A stretch of DNA of 64,000 nucleotides from Brevibacillus brevis (GTDB lineage: Bacteria; Bacillota; Bacilli; Brevibacillales; Brevibacillaceae). Shown here piece after piece: positions 42,704 through 53,100 of the stretch (position 1 is its first letter; every line of letters starts with the position of its first letter). Made by a program: the position numbers and the translations under genes. The notes below the pieces were generated by a model. It had not been told where the DNA came from and did not search any database. It was given only the letters and a program-made list of their open reading frames with translations. Where the stretch lies: the NCBI RefSeq assembly GCF_900637055.1, contig NZ_LR134338.1:3916001-3980000 (forward strand), in the 5' to 3' direction.

Positions 42704-43819
42704 ATGGCAAAGGTAAGTCTTTCCCACATTTATAAACGATATGGAAACAACGTTACGGCAGTTGACGATTTTCACTTGGAAATTCAAGATCGCGAATTCC
42801 TCGTTCTAGTCGGACCATCTGGTTGTGGAAAATCTACCACGCTGCGCATGATTGCAGGTCTGGAAGAGATTTCGGAGGGTGATTTATACATAGGCGATCG
42901 CCGTGTCAACGATGTGGCTCCCAAAGATCGCGACATCGCCATGGTTTTTCAAAGCTATGCTCTCTATCCGCACATGAATGTGTACGAAAATATGGCTTTC
43001 GGCCTGAAATTGCGCAAATTCTCCAAATCCGATATTGATAAGCGAATTCAAGATGCAGCTCGAATCCTCGATATTTCGCATTTGCTAGACCGCAAGCCAA
43101 AAGCGCTGTCGGGGGGACAAAGACAGCGTGTCGCATTGGGTCGTGCGATTGTTCGTGAGCCCCAAGTATTTTTGATGGATGAACCGTTGTCCAACCTCGA
43201 TGCGAAGCTGCGTGTACAAATGCGTACGGAAATTTTGAAACTGCATCAACGCTTGAATACGACGATCATTTATGTGACGCACGATCAAACGGAAGCCATG
43301 ACCATGGGAGATCGGATCGTCGTCATGAAGGACGGCCTCATCCAACAGGTGGCAACCCCGACTGAAATCTACAATCATCCAGTCAATCTGTTTGTAGCGA
43401 GCTTCATTGGCTCCCCCGCGATGAACTTTGTAAAAGGGAATCTTTCCGAGAAAGACGGGGCACTCTATTTTGATGCGCAAAATATTCATGTACGCTTCCC
43501 AGAAGATAAAGCCAAGACTTTACGGGAAAAAGGTTATATAAATAAGCAGGTTATTTTTGGTATTCGCCCTGAGGATATTTACAGTGACGCCTCTTTTATG
43601 GAAGCAAATCCATTTGAGAGCTTGCTGGAAGCAGAAGTGGAAGTCGTAGAAAATATGGGCTCCGAATTGTACGTCTATTTCCACAATATCGGGGATACCC
43701 AGATGGTAGCGCGTGTAGATTCTCGTGAAGCCCTAAAACCAAAGATGAAGGTAAAACTAGCGATGGATCTTGCCAAATGTCATGTATTTGACAGCGAGAC
43801 AGATGTAGCTGTATTCTAA
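42704..43819 (+). CDS. msmX: Sugar ABC transporter ATP-binding protein MsmX
   Basis: A 371-residue CUT1-type ATPase. Walker [11 protein letters not shown]-loop [11 protein letters not shown], signature [16 protein letters not shown], Walker [13 protein letters not shown], switch [11 protein letters not shown], and a C-terminal regulatory OB domain ([24 protein letters not shown]). MsmX is a multitask ATPase that energises several oligosaccharide importers encoded elsewhere, which fits its isolation from any permease genes here. GAGGAGG precedes the ATG at 42704. UgpC is the alternative family name. Confidence 0.93.
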   Translation: MAKVSLSHIYKRYGNNVTAVDDFHLEIQDREFLVLVGPSGCGKSTTLRMIAGLEEISEGDLYIGDRRVNDVAPKDRDIAMVFQSYALYPHMNVYENMAFGLKLRKFSKSDIDKRIQDAARILDISHLLDRKPKALSGGQRQRVALGRAIVREPQVFLMDEPLSNLDAKLRVQMRTEILKLHQRLNTTIIYVTHDQTEAMTMGDRIVVMKDGLIQQVATPTEIYNHPVNLFVASFIGSPAMNFVKGNLSEKDGALYFDAQNIHVRFPEDKAKTLREKGYINKQVIFGIRPEDIYSDASFMEANPFESLLEAEVEVVENMGSELYVYFHNIGDTQMVARVDSREALKPKMKVKLAMDLAKCHVFDSETDVAVF

Positions 43820-43831
43820 TAGCGACGTGAG

Positions 43832-43871
43832 AAGGAGTGTCCCATCCGGCATTCCTTTTCCTATTTTTTTG
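43832..43871 (+). terminator. Terminator of msmX
   Basis: AAGGAGTG and CATTCCTT pair with one G-U, followed by TTCCTATTTTTTT. Confidence 0.75.
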
Positions 43872-43931
43872 TGCCAAAACCTTTATAGAGAGAACACCTA
43901 GAGAGATAGCGTGGAGAGGAGCGGATATGAA

Positions 43932-44702
43932 GTGGCTTATCAAATCGTCTTTTTTGACATTGACGGAACCTTACTGAACACCGATCACATCATTCCACAA
44001 ACAACGGTGGACGCCGTACAAACATTAAAACAAAACGGTGTCCATGTCGCGATCGCAACCGGCCGAGCTCCTTATCATTTGATGCCAATCGCTGAGCAAC
44101 TGGGCATTGAGACATTCGTGGGCTTTAACGGGTCGTATGTGAAGAGCGAAGGGAAGATCATCCATCACACGCCAATTGCTACAGATACATTGGCAAAGCT
44201 CGAACAAATGGCTGAGGGTCATTCCCATCCCATGGTATTTTTGAGTGCAGATCACTTCTATGCCAATGCGATGGACCACCCCCATATCATCGAGTCTTTT
44301 GATTGGTTGGGACTGGAATACCCAGCGTATCGCCATCGCTACTGGGAGGAAACGCCGATTTATCAAGCATTTCTCTACTGTGGCGCTGATGAATCGAGAT
44401 ACACGGGTGAATTCCATGACGTCTCTTACATTCGTTGGCATGAACACTGCATGGATATTTTGCCCCCAAACGGCTCCAAGGCAAAAGGAATTGAAGCCGT
44501 CTTGAAACATTTTGGACTATCTCCTGCGGATGCTGTTGCCTTTGGAGACGGATTGAACGACAAAGAGATGCTTTCCTATGTTGGCATGGGGGTAGCGATG
44601 GGTAATGCTCATGAAGAATTAAAGCCGTTCGCCAACATGATTACGCGCCACGTAAACGACAGTGGCATCCAACATGGCTTAGCTACGCTTGGTTTAATCT
44701 AG
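43932..44702 (+). CDS. Cof-type HAD-family phosphatase
   Basis: A 256-residue haloacid dehalogenase-type phosphatase. Motif I is FFDIDGTLLNTD (nucleophile Asp), motif II AIATGRAPYHL, motif III the Lys in GSKAKGIE, and motif IV FGDGLNDKEML; the cap between is the Cof type. Members act on sugar phosphates, FMN or other phosphorylated metabolites. Of two GTG starts, 43932 (MAYQIVFFDIDGT, with GAGAGGAG upstream) fits the family; 43911 is an alternative. Confidence 0.9.
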   Translation: MAYQIVFFDIDGTLLNTDHIIPQTTVDAVQTLKQNGVHVAIATGRAPYHLMPIAEQLGIETFVGFNGSYVKSEGKIIHHTPIATDTLAKLEQMAEGHSHPMVFLSADHFYANAMDHPHIIESFDWLGLEYPAYRHRYWEETPIYQAFLYCGADESRYTGEFHDVSYIRWHEHCMDILPPNGSKAKGIEAVLKHFGLSPADAVAFGDGLNDKEMLSYVGMGVAMGNAHEELKPFANMITRHVNDSGIQHGLATLGLI

Positions 44703-44733
44703 TCACGTTAACTGTAAGCTATTTCCTTCATAA

Positions 44734-44781
44734 TCACTCCCTTCATGTGCACGATATAGATAACAGCACTGGAGGGAGTGA
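44734..44781 (+). promoter_or_regulatory. Inverted repeat that could hide the subtilase ribosome-binding site
   Basis: TCACTCCCT (44734-44742) is the perfect complement of AGGGAGTGA (44773-44781), and the latter includes the GGAGGGAG ribosome-binding site. A fold in the mRNA would mask it. Confidence 0.4.
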
Positions 44782-44786
44782 GTTTT

Positions 44787-46187
44787 TTGCGCGTCTGGCC
44801 TTTTGTTGCCGCGATTGCCTTGGTCGGTCTCGTAGCTGTCCCGTATCGGATGAATCAGAATGCAGAGCAGGAAATGCGCGAACCTCATCCCCACGTGACA
44901 TCGCTTCAGGCGAGAATTCCCCGGATTAACTACATTGAACAGGTGAAAGACATTCGTCGTGACTTGGAGAAAAAAAGCCATATTCAAACGCTTCATCATA
45001 ACCAGCGTGACCGCAGTCATTATGTAGAAAATGAAGTCGTCGTGCGCTTTTCACCACGCCCCAAGCAAGAAAAAATTAATCAACTCGTTTCTTCGTTAGA
45101 TGCCAAGATTAAACGTGATTTTGACAAATTTCTCATTATCAAATCAAAGAGCTTAACCACCAAGCAGCTCATGAAAAAACTGGCTGAACACCCTGACTCG
45201 GTATATGCCGAACCGAATTATCTCCTACTCCCCAATGTGAAGCCTAACGATACGTACTATAATGATTACCAGTGGAATCTTTCTCTGATCGGCATGGAAC
45301 AAAGCTGGGACGTCAGTGAAGGCAGCAGTGATGTTACCGTTGCCGTCGTCGATACAGGTATTGATATGAAGCATCCAGAATTTGCTGGTAAGCTGGTCAA
45401 AGGCTACAACGTTTTAGATGGCAGTAACACCCCTCAGGATGATAATGGTCATGGAACGCACGTATCGGGTGTCATTGCCGCGAAAACGAACAACGCTGAT
45501 GGCATTGCCGGGATGTCCTGGAATAGCAAGCTCATGCCGATCAAAGCCATTGGCGCAGACGGTTCAGGATCAGCCGTGGACATTGCACAAGGCATTTATT
45601 GGGCGACAGATAACGGAGCGGATGTCATCAACTTGAGTGTGGGCAATTATACCTCCTCTGCTGCTCTGCGGGAAGCTTGTCGCTATGCCTTTGATAAAAA
45701 TGTCGTCTTAGTCGCGGCTTCCGGAAACGATGCGAGTGATCAGCCTAGCTATCCTGCTGCCTATGATGAAGTCATTGCTGTTGCTGCTGTTGATCACCGT
45801 AAGGAACGCGCCGATTTTTCCAACTTTGGTGATTATGTGGATGTATCTGCTCCCGGGGTCGATATTCCGAGCACGTACATTTATAGCGACTACGCCTCTC
45901 TATCAGGCACTTCAATGGCATGCCCTCATGTCGCTGCACTCGCTTCGCTCATCCGTTCCATTCATCCCAATATGAATACCAAAGACGTGATGAATCTTAT
46001 TAGACAATCCTCGACTGACCTCGGTGCTCCTGGTCACGATCGGTTATATGGGTACGGTATAATCAATGTGAACCAGGCCCTTCGCCAAGCCAAGCCGGCC
46101 GAGCAACTTAAAACGGAACAACCGCCACAAACAATAGGCGGTTTGCTCAATAAGTTCTTTCAACGGCTTCGCTTCGGTGGGCAATGA
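44787..46187 (+). CDS. Secreted subtilisin-like serine protease (S8)
   Basis: A 466-residue exported protease. A signal or anchor helix (VWPFVAAIALVGLVAVPYR) is followed by a prodomain (about residues 70-150; VVRFSPRPKQEKINQL to DSVYAEPNYLL), then the catalytic domain with the triad Asp in VVDTGIDMKHPE, His in NGHGTHVSG and Ser in SGTSMACPH, plus the oxyanion Asn in AASGNDASD. It is closest to thermitase/Vpr-type subtilases. The start is TTG at 44787, with GGAGGG ten bases upstream; a GTG three codons earlier overlaps this site. Confidence 0.92.
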   Translation: MRVWPFVAAIALVGLVAVPYRMNQNAEQEMREPHPHVTSLQARIPRINYIEQVKDIRRDLEKKSHIQTLHHNQRDRSHYVENEVVVRFSPRPKQEKINQLVSSLDAKIKRDFDKFLIIKSKSLTTKQLMKKLAEHPDSVYAEPNYLLLPNVKPNDTYYNDYQWNLSLIGMEQSWDVSEGSSDVTVAVVDTGIDMKHPEFAGKLVKGYNVLDGSNTPQDDNGHGTHVSGVIAAKTNNADGIAGMSWNSKLMPIKAIGADGSGSAVDIAQGIYWATDNGADVINLSVGNYTSSAALREACRYAFDKNVVLVAASGNDASDQPSYPAAYDEVIAVAAVDHRKERADFSNFGDYVDVSAPGVDIPSTYIYSDYASLSGTSMACPHVAALASLIRSIHPNMNTKDVMNLIRQSSTDLGAPGHDRLYGYGIINVNQALRQAKPAEQLKTEQPPQTIGGLLNKFFQRLRFGGQ

Positions 46188-46204
46188 GTTCAGTGAACTA
46201 AAAG

Positions 46205-46288
46205 GCGTACGAACTGATTCTGGGTTCGTACGCTAATCGAGAAAAAAGCACAAAAAGAAAAAAGGTGGTCGATTCCACCTTTTTTTCG
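46205..46288. terminator. Two hairpins between the subtilase gene and ypuI
   Basis: First a 10-bp perfect stem (GCGTACGAAC/GTTCGTACGC, 46205-46233) without a T run, then AAAAAGGTGG...CCACCTTTTTTT (46257-46288), a bidirectional terminator for the two convergent genes. Confidence 0.82.
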
Positions 46289-46311
46289 CTTTATATAGGA
46301 GCACGAATCTT

Positions 46312-46824
46312 TTAAGCTCGTGTTTTTTCTTGTTGCATCTGTTTTTTCGCAATATAGTCTGTCTCGTAATACTGCAAATCATTACGCATCGGTTCGAACA
46401 CTCTGGACAGGGACAAGGTCAACTGCTGCAATTCAGGGATGACCTGCTTGCGGAAAATGATACAGTCCTGACCTGTATAGGCCAACCGCCCATCTTCTTC
46501 GTAAACCTCACCTTTGGGATAATAGAAGTTATTTATACAGGTATGGTATACCTGATACAATACTTCCTCGGCAAACTCCTCATGAAATCGTGCACGCCGG
46601 AGGGATACTCCCAGCCTTTCGTATGCATTTTCGCAGTAGACCAAAAGGTGGCGCAAGTCGGAAAGATATTTACGGTAATACGTTTCAAATTCTTCAGGAT
46701 CACCTGACGCGGATACAAGACCAGCTAGGGTAACCTGATTCAAAAAACGTTCCACTTCCATGCTGATCTTTTTCAACTTGGTGTACGTCTCTTCGCACAA
46801 TTGCTTTAGATGAGTCGCTGACAT
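46312..46824 (-). CDS. ypuI: DUF3907 family protein (YpuI)
   Basis: A 170-residue helical cytosolic protein (HLKQLCEETYTKLKKISMEVERFLN, YYRKYLSDLRHLLVYCENAYERLGVSLRR, YQVYHTCINNFYYPKGEVYEEDGR, ...RVFEPMRNDLQYYETDY) matching the DUF3907/YpuI family of Bacillales. Function is unknown. AGGGGGAC lies before the ATG. It is monocistronic, between the subtilase and an export operon. Confidence 0.85.
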   Translation of the reverse strand: MSATHLKQLCEETYTKLKKISMEVERFLNQVTLAGLVSASGDPEEFETYYRKYLSDLRHLLVYCENAYERLGVSLRRARFHEEFAEEVLYQVYHTCINNFYYPKGEVYEEDGRLAYTGQDCIIFRKQVIPELQQLTLSLSRVFEPMRNDLQYYETDYIAKKQMQQEKTRA

Positions 46825-46960
46825 AAAGTCCCCCTAATGTTGAAGAATCTGCCTTTTTTATAATAAGTATAAAGGAAAGATTATTTATTACACAAGGGTT
46901 ATTTTTATACAACCAAATTGCATGACAAGATGATAGGGAACATCGTATAAGCGCAAATAA

Positions 46961-46986
46961 GGCTACGCCAAAGCTTTGGCGCAGCC
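46961..46986 (-). terminator. Terminator-like inverted repeat after the ABC permease gene
   Basis: GGCTACGCCAAAG/CTTTGGCGCAGCC, one mismatch in 13 bp, then TTATTTG on the minus strand; the T run is poor. Confidence 0.6.
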
Positions 46987-47009
46987 CAGTTATCCGATGC
47001 CATCGCTAT

Positions 47010-48188
47010 TTATACCGCCGTTTGCTCACTAACTTTCCCCTTCATTTTCCTTATCTGCAACAAATAAATGAGATAGGCTGCGAACAACCCGATGAGTGTC
47101 ATGAAGCCGAGAACGACAAAGTCGTTCCTGACAGCTGACAGACCATGTCCCTTCGTCAAGATTTCTCTGACACCATTCAAGAAATACGTCAGCGGCAAAG
47201 ATTTTGCAATCGCGACAATCCCGGTCGGCATCGACATGAGTGGCCAAGTATAGCCAGATAACATGAACGAAGGTACTGCAATCATCATCCCGATCTGAGT
47301 AGCCTGGAGCTGGCTGCTGGACACAAAGGAGATGGCATAACCGATAGCCAACACCGCCAAGTTAAACATAGTAGCCAGTAGCATCAGGTCAAACGTGCTT
47401 CCGTAATAAGGGATAGCAAAACCTTTTAACATCAGTGTAAACGCCAGGAACATGTTGAGGGTTCCTGCCAGAAAGTACGGCAATAATTTGCTCGCCGTAA
47501 TCGCGAAGAAGCTATGGCGAGAGAGTGTATCCCTCCAGGTACCCTCTTCTTTTTGTTGGGCAACCGACAATACGATTCCGAGGAACAGCACTTGCTGAAG
47601 CACTGTACCTGCAAGTCCGAATACCATGAAGGACAGATAGCTGAAGGTCGGGTTATACAACACTCTGTATCGATAGTCGATACCCGTAAACATGTTTTTC
47701 CCTTCTTCTCCCCAGCCGCCAAGTGCTTCCATCTTCTTCAGCGTAGTTCCTGCCGAAACAGACTTAATGGCTGTATTCGCTGCTCGTACTGCCGTATTCG
47801 AAATCATGATGTTACTGCCGTCGATAACAGTCAGTACCTCTGCCTCTCTCCCAGCCTTCACATCCTTTTCTAAGCCAGCAGGAATGATCAGGGCGATATT
47901 CGCTTCGCCCTTGTCAACCAGTTTCATTGCTTCTTCTTCTGTTCCTACAATAGACGTGATCCGAAATGTATGATCGACCTCAAAGGCGCGATAGAGCTCA
48001 CGACTCAATTCGGTTTGATCGGCATCCACCATCACAGTAGGGATCTCCATCACTTTTTTCTCACTGTACAGAAAGCCGAACATCGTCAAATAAATCAACG
48101 GAACCAGGAAGAGAATATTACGAATGGTCTTGTTTGCAAAAAGATTTTTCCATTCGCTCCAGAACAGGTGAGAGAAACTATTCACCAT
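47010..48188 (-). CDS. ABC-2-type transporter permease
   Basis: A 392-residue membrane protein with an N-terminal helix (IRNILFLVPLIYLTMFGFLY), a large extracytoplasmic domain (about 60-180) and five C-terminal helices, with ASKLLPYFLAGTLNMFLAF and PSFMLSGYTWPLMSMP; this is the YhgE/YbhR-like ABC-2 layout. Its ATG overlaps the last 11 bases of the HlyD gene, so they are coupled. No ATP-binding subunit is encoded in the operon. The likely role is drug or lipid export with the HlyD partner. Confidence 0.88.
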   Translation of the reverse strand: MVNSFSHLFWSEWKNLFANKTIRNILFLVPLIYLTMFGFLYSEKKVMEIPTVMVDADQTELSRELYRAFEVDHTFRITSIVGTEEEAMKLVDKGEANIALIIPAGLEKDVKAGREAEVLTVIDGSNIMISNTAVRAANTAIKSVSAGTTLKKMEALGGWGEEGKNMFTGIDYRYRVLYNPTFSYLSFMVFGLAGTVLQQVLFLGIVLSVAQQKEEGTWRDTLSRHSFFAITASKLLPYFLAGTLNMFLAFTLMLKGFAIPYYGSTFDLMLLATMFNLAVLAIGYAISFVSSSQLQATQIGMMIAVPSFMLSGYTWPLMSMPTGIVAIAKSLPLTYFLNGVREILTKGHGLSAVRNDFVVLGFMTLIGLFAAYLIYLLQIRKMKGKVSEQTAV

Positions 48189-49368
48189 TACCAGCTCCTT
48201 CAAGTTGCCACTCAACCGTCAGGCCTGGACGCAATTCCGGATCGGACACCAGCAGCTTCACCTGGAAGGATCGAATGTCACGATCACCGAGTTCTTGTGT
48301 CGCTTTTTTTACGGCAAAGTCAGCAGCAGGAGCTACGGTAACCACTTTGGCGTCTACTTCTCTGTTCAGGGCTGGGACAAACAATTTCACTTGATCGCCT
48401 GTTTTCACATTCGCAAGCATGTATTCATTCACATAAAATTTGACATAGTTGTCTGATTTCGTTTGGATCGTCAAAACGGTAAAGCCTTGCGAAACCAGCT
48501 CGCCCTTTTGAACGGCAACTGATTTTACAATACCGTCTACTGGAGCTGTCAGCTTGGTGTTGTTCACATAGGCTTCCATTTCTGCCAGCGCACCTTTTGC
48601 CTGCATGACGTTCGCTTCTGCGGATTTAACATCCAACTCCTTCAAGCCTACTTGACCTCTCCCTGCGACAGCTTGGTTGTATGCAGCTTTTGCTTGATCC
48701 AATTGTGCTTGTGCGGCATCGACCTGCTCTTTGCGCGATCCAGTTTGAGCCATTTTCAACTGCTCTTCTGCTGCTTTAAACTCCGCTTGCGCCTTATCTG
48801 CTTGCATCTGCGCCTCTTCCACTTTCACTTGTGGAACGGCACCTTCTGCCATTAATTTTTTCATGCGTTCCAAATTCGTCGCAGCAATTTGATTCGAAGT
48901 TTGTGCTGCTTGTAATTTCGCTTTGAGCTGCGTAATTTCTTCTGAACGCGCTCCATTTTTGTTCGCGTCAAGCTGGGCTTGCGCCGAGTTGACTGCTGCT
49001 TTTGCTTGGTCGACTTGGGCATTGCTGGAGTTATCCGTCACTGATACTCCTTTTTTCGCCTGATCAAGTTTGACGAGTGAGAGCCTGTAAGCAGCTTCAG
49101 CCTGTTCTTTCTTCGCAAGGATTTCCGCGCTGTTTAGCGTGGCAACTACTTGCCCTGCTTTTACTTCGTCTCCTTCTTTTAGTGAGAGCTGTTCGATGGA
49201 ACCGCCCATTTTAAAAGAGAGGTCTACCTCTGTTCCCTCGATTACACCTGCTAATTTTGTTGTATTCTGACCAGCCATGCTACTTACATTTGAACCAAAC
49301 AATACGGTTCCAAGTACTGCAATGCTGACTACAAAGCTACCTACACCGATCCATGCACGTTTATTCAT
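48178..49368 (-). CDS. HlyD-family membrane fusion / efflux adaptor protein
   Basis: A 396-residue adaptor: N-terminal anchor helix (AWIGVGSFVVSIAVLGTVLFG), a biotinyl-lipoyl-like half (VDLSFKMGGSIEQLSLKEGDEVKAGQVVATLN), a long Ala/Gln/Lys-rich coiled-coil hairpin (about residues 85-250), the second lipoyl half (NTKLTAPVDGIVKSVAVQKGELVSQG) and a beta barrel. In Gram-positives such adaptors work with ABC-2 permeases. AAGAGGAG lies before the ATG. It is the first structural gene behind the TetR gene, 35 bases away. Confidence 0.92.
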   Translation of the reverse strand: MNKRAWIGVGSFVVSIAVLGTVLFGSNVSSMAGQNTTKLAGVIEGTEVDLSFKMGGSIEQLSLKEGDEVKAGQVVATLNSAEILAKKEQAEAAYRLSLVKLDQAKKGVSVTDNSSNAQVDQAKAAVNSAQAQLDANKNGARSEEITQLKAKLQAAQTSNQIAATNLERMKKLMAEGAVPQVKVEEAQMQADKAQAEFKAAEEQLKMAQTGSRKEQVDAAQAQLDQAKAAYNQAVAGRGQVGLKELDVKSAEANVMQAKGALAEMEAYVNNTKLTAPVDGIVKSVAVQKGELVSQGFTVLTIQTKSDNYVKFYVNEYMLANVKTGDQVKLFVPALNREVDAKVVTVAPAADFAVKKATQELGDRDIRSFQVKLLVSDPELRPGLTVEWQLEGAGNGE

Positions 49369-49403
49369 CTGTCTTCTCCTCTTGTTTTACGTTTCTCTAG
49401 ACG

Positions 49404-49982
49404 TTATTTGGTTTGAAACATTCCTGAAAGCATATAACGAAGCGTCTGTTTATCTGCGGCACTGTTCACTGGCTCTTTGCGAAATTGCTTGCGAAGCACA
49501 GTAAAACCAACCATGCCAAACAGGGCGGAAGCAAGTGTGCGAATATCGATATCCGCCCGGATATACCCTTGCTGCTGCAGTTCCAGCATGTGTGACTCCA
49601 TCGTGCTGAAATAGCCGCCTAACAGATTGCCAACCATCCTGTCGCGCTGTCCATCTCCTGAGAACGCACTCAGCAAGAGGAAACACAAATCTTGATTCTC
49701 GGAAAAGAAGCGAAGATGCTCATCCAGCACATTCAGAATGCGATCCTCCAAGGAAAGCTCTTCATTTTGCATTACATTATCTACATGGTAAATCAGCATC
49801 TTCACGCCTTTTTCTATCACGTACAAAAACAGCTCTTCCTTTGTGGAAAAGTGATAATAGAGTGTTCCTTTTGCCACCTGCGCCATTTCCGCGATTGCAT
49901 CCATGGTCGTTTCGCTATATCCCAATTGGGCAAATGCGGTTAAAGCTCCATTCGCAATTTGATCTTTTTTTGATGGTGCCAT
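49404..49982 (-). CDS. TetR-family regulator of the export operon
   Basis: A 192-residue repressor. The helix-turn-helix is GALTAFAQLGYSETTMDAIAEMAQVAKGTLYYHFSTKEELFLYVI. The C-terminal part matches the YfiR/TetR_C group (LEDRILNVLDEHLRFFSENQDLCFLLLSAFSGDG). It starts at the ATG at 49982 after CAGGAG (a GTG lies one codon earlier). Consensus promoter and a TGACTGGTCA-type operator lie upstream, so it should repress itself and the HlyD/permease genes. Confidence 0.9.
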   Translation of the reverse strand: MAPSKKDQIANGALTAFAQLGYSETTMDAIAEMAQVAKGTLYYHFSTKEELFLYVIEKGVKMLIYHVDNVMQNEELSLEDRILNVLDEHLRFFSENQDLCFLLLSAFSGDGQRDRMVGNLLGGYFSTMESHMLELQQQGYIRADIDIRTLASALFGMVGFTVLRKQFRKEPVNSAADKQTLRYMLSGMFQTK

Positions 49983-50009
49983 CACTCCTGTCCCCTTTCG
50001 ATTTTTTGA

Positions 50010-50061
50010 ACTGACTGGTCAGTACAAAGATTATATTACGAATACTTCCTAGTTTTGTCAA
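50010..50061 (-). promoter_or_regulatory. Promoter and operator of the TetR-HlyD-permease operon
   Basis: On the minus strand TTGACA (50061-50056), 17 bases, then TAATATAAT starting at 50038. A palindrome ACTGAC-TG-GTCAGT (50010-50023) lies just downstream of the predicted start site, where a TetR repressor would block RNA polymerase. Confidence 0.82.
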
Positions 50062-50082
50062 GCGGCCATTCCTTCTATGTAC

Positions 50083-50113
50083 AAAAAAAAGATCGCTTTG
50101 TGGGCGATCTTTT
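50083..50113 (-). terminator. Terminator of the large regulator gene
   Basis: On the minus strand GATCGC and GCGATC (loop CCACAAA) followed by eight T residues, starting at the stop codon. Confidence 0.85.
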
Positions 50114-53100
50114 ACTTCTCTATAATTTGAAGGTAAGTCTCTATGGTTGCAGGCATTGGTGCGACCCCGAGGTTCTCGCTCAGTTTTGCTACACATTTTT
50201 CGTACCAGCGAATGGCCTGTGTCCGATTATTTTGCTGATAATACGCAGTCATAAGTAAACGGTACGACTCCTCCCAGCAATCGTCCATCCGCAGAATGGC
50301 TTCACACCAGCGGATTGTTTTTTCCAATTGCCCATTCTCTAGCATGATTTTGGCTAACCTCTCTGCTCCGCGTAAAAACAGCGACTGCACTCTCTCACGC
50401 TCTTCTACACACCAATCCTCATAACGGCATTCCGGCATGTAATCGCCCAAGTAATACGCAAGCCCTTTTTCCAAAAGAATGGCGCCCTGACGCTGATCTG
50501 ATTCTGCCAAGCCCAGGGTTACGAGCTTCTCGAACTCCTCGACGTCCATATGGTAGCCCGATGCCAGGTTAAAACCGTAAGAGCTGCCATGGCGTTGAAT
50601 GAAGAATGTATCTGTTCTGGCAGCACGATCTGGCTCAAGGGCTTTGTTCAACGCATTCAGTGACACTTTAAAATCGCGGATTGCCGCTTCCTCGACACTG
50701 TCTGGCCAAAGTCGGTTCATGATTTCTTCCCGGGCTAACAAATGATGTCTCTTCGTCAATAAAAGCTGAAACAACAGCTTGGCCGTCCCACGCTGCCATG
50801 CCTTTTCGCTCAGCTCCCGCTCTCCCAGCCATACACGGAATGCGCCCAGCGTCTGAATACGAAGGGTATAGCCGGGGTGGAATGTCACGTTTTGCAAGCC
50901 CAAATCATTTAACAGCTGGGAGACGTAATCCGGCGATACCTTTCGGCGCTCTGCCTCAATCAGAATCGGCATAAGCTGCTGGACATCATGTGGTGTAAGC
51001 AGGGTTGGTCGCTGCAGAAGGAATTGATATTCACCGGACTTCATCAAGGACAGAGCTTGTGTCACCGCAGGAACGAACAAATCCCATTGTTTTTTACGAT
51101 AAGCCAAGAAGCTCAGCCATAATTGGCAAATAACGACACTGTAGCTATCCCCGCAGTGACTAAGTCGGTCGGCACAATCGATAAAGGTAGCCCACGCTTC
51201 CTCTTCTTTCCCGTATTTGGCATAAGCAATCCCAATCGCCATGCGTACCAGACTGCCTAACCAGTCGTCGCGCATTGCCCCAGTCTCTTGTATCCCCCTG
51301 TTGCCATATAAAAGGGCTTGGTCGAGTGCCTTTTCTCTTGCGTGTAGCAGGGTTAGTCCCAGAAGCGTTTCTGACTTTCCGCGTGTCGACTGGAGCTCCT
51401 CCATGATTTGCAAACCTTTTTCATAAAGCTGGCGAATCTCGTCCGTAGATAATGTTTGACTGATGAGGGCCGCATGGGCTTTTCTAACATAGCCATTTGC
51501 CTCTACAAAAGGGGAATGCGCTGCTCGTCCGAGTTGTATGGCAGTTTCTGCGGATTCCCACCCTCGCTCCCATTCGCCATTCAATGCATACACAAAAGAT
51601 AGCAGCAATGAGGTTTCCCGATACGATCTGGTCAGCGGAGGATGCTTCATCTGCTCTACCTGCCACTTGCTCTCCAAGAGCTGAATGGAGGACTGCAATC
51701 GGCCAGTACGAAACAACAAGCGTGATTCCAGCTCAACCTCCGTCTGCTGCTCTAATTCCTGACTCCGTTCGTACCAAGCTGCCGCCTGTTTGGCATCTCC
51801 GCGATTCGTATAAATTTCTGCCAGCAAGCGGTACAGCCTCGGCGCCATTTCATTCTCTTGCTCAAATGGGGGCAAAAGTTGAATCGCCCTCTTGAGCAGT
51901 TCTTCTGCCCGGACGCCTTGTACGCTGTCGAGATGAACGCGTGCTTGCCCTTCCAACCCGCGGCACAACCCGATTTGATCTTGCTTGTGTTCACATTGTT
52001 TCAAAAATTGCTCATAAGAAGAAAAGGCCTTCGCATATAGACAGCGATAGCGTTCCACTTCGCCCTGATAAAACAACAGCCAATGCTGTTCGCTCTTGAT
52101 GTGCTCCGGTAACAGCGTTATCCACTCATATAAAAAGTCCAGCTTCCCTGCTTGCAGCAACCTTTCCGATGCTTGGCACAGCCATTCACCCAGCACCTCC
52201 CACTGCTCGACGAGACGCAACCGTCCAAATGCTTTTGCCTCGTCTCCTTTACGTCTGTACCATCCTGCGGCCTTTTGATTGACATGCACGTATGTCGCTT
52301 GATTCGCAGCCAGCTTGCTAGACAGGAGACGCTGGAAAAGCGGGTGAAAGGAATAATGAGATCCTGCATGGACGTGAAGAAAAAGATTACAGCGCTGTGC
52401 TTCCAGCAGATAGTCCATGCATCCTTCCCCGAGTATTTGCTTGCAATCCTCCAGATCGAATTGTTCCAGAACCGCTGCCTCCATCAAAAAGCGCTGCATA
52501 CCTGCATCCAGCTGTGTCCAGACTTCCACTTCCAGCAAATGCAGCAATCGCGATAGCTCACGCAGACTGTCAGAAACCGTCTGCCCCCTCGTTACCATTT
52601 CACCAAAGGTGCGCAGCGCCATTACCCAGCCTTGTGCCACCTCTTCGACACGACCCCAATCGTCGTCGGACAGTGTGATGTCGTATTGATCGGAATAAAA
52701 GGCTTCACTCTCCTCCAGCGTAAAAGAAAGGTCATTTGTTGTAAGTTCCAGACACTCTCCTCTTGCGGACAACAAGTCGAGATTGGACCATTTCGGTCGA
52801 GAGCGTGTTAAGATGACCAGCTTGACCTTTTGTGGAAGAGCCTCGGCTAACCGTTGAACAAATCGATCGACGTCACTCCCGTTACCAATTCGTTGGTAAT
52901 GATCCAAAACAAGTATGTGGTCCGCCTGAAGCTGTACGCATTCCCCGACGAACCAGTCGACCAGTACCTTGTTGTCTATGGGGGGCACTGGACTTTGCTC
53001 TGTGATACGTATAAGCTGCTCTCGCAATACCTGTCCAAAATCGGAATGAGCCTGACGAACGCTTTCGACGAGACAGATGACGAACGCAAGAAGGGCATCG

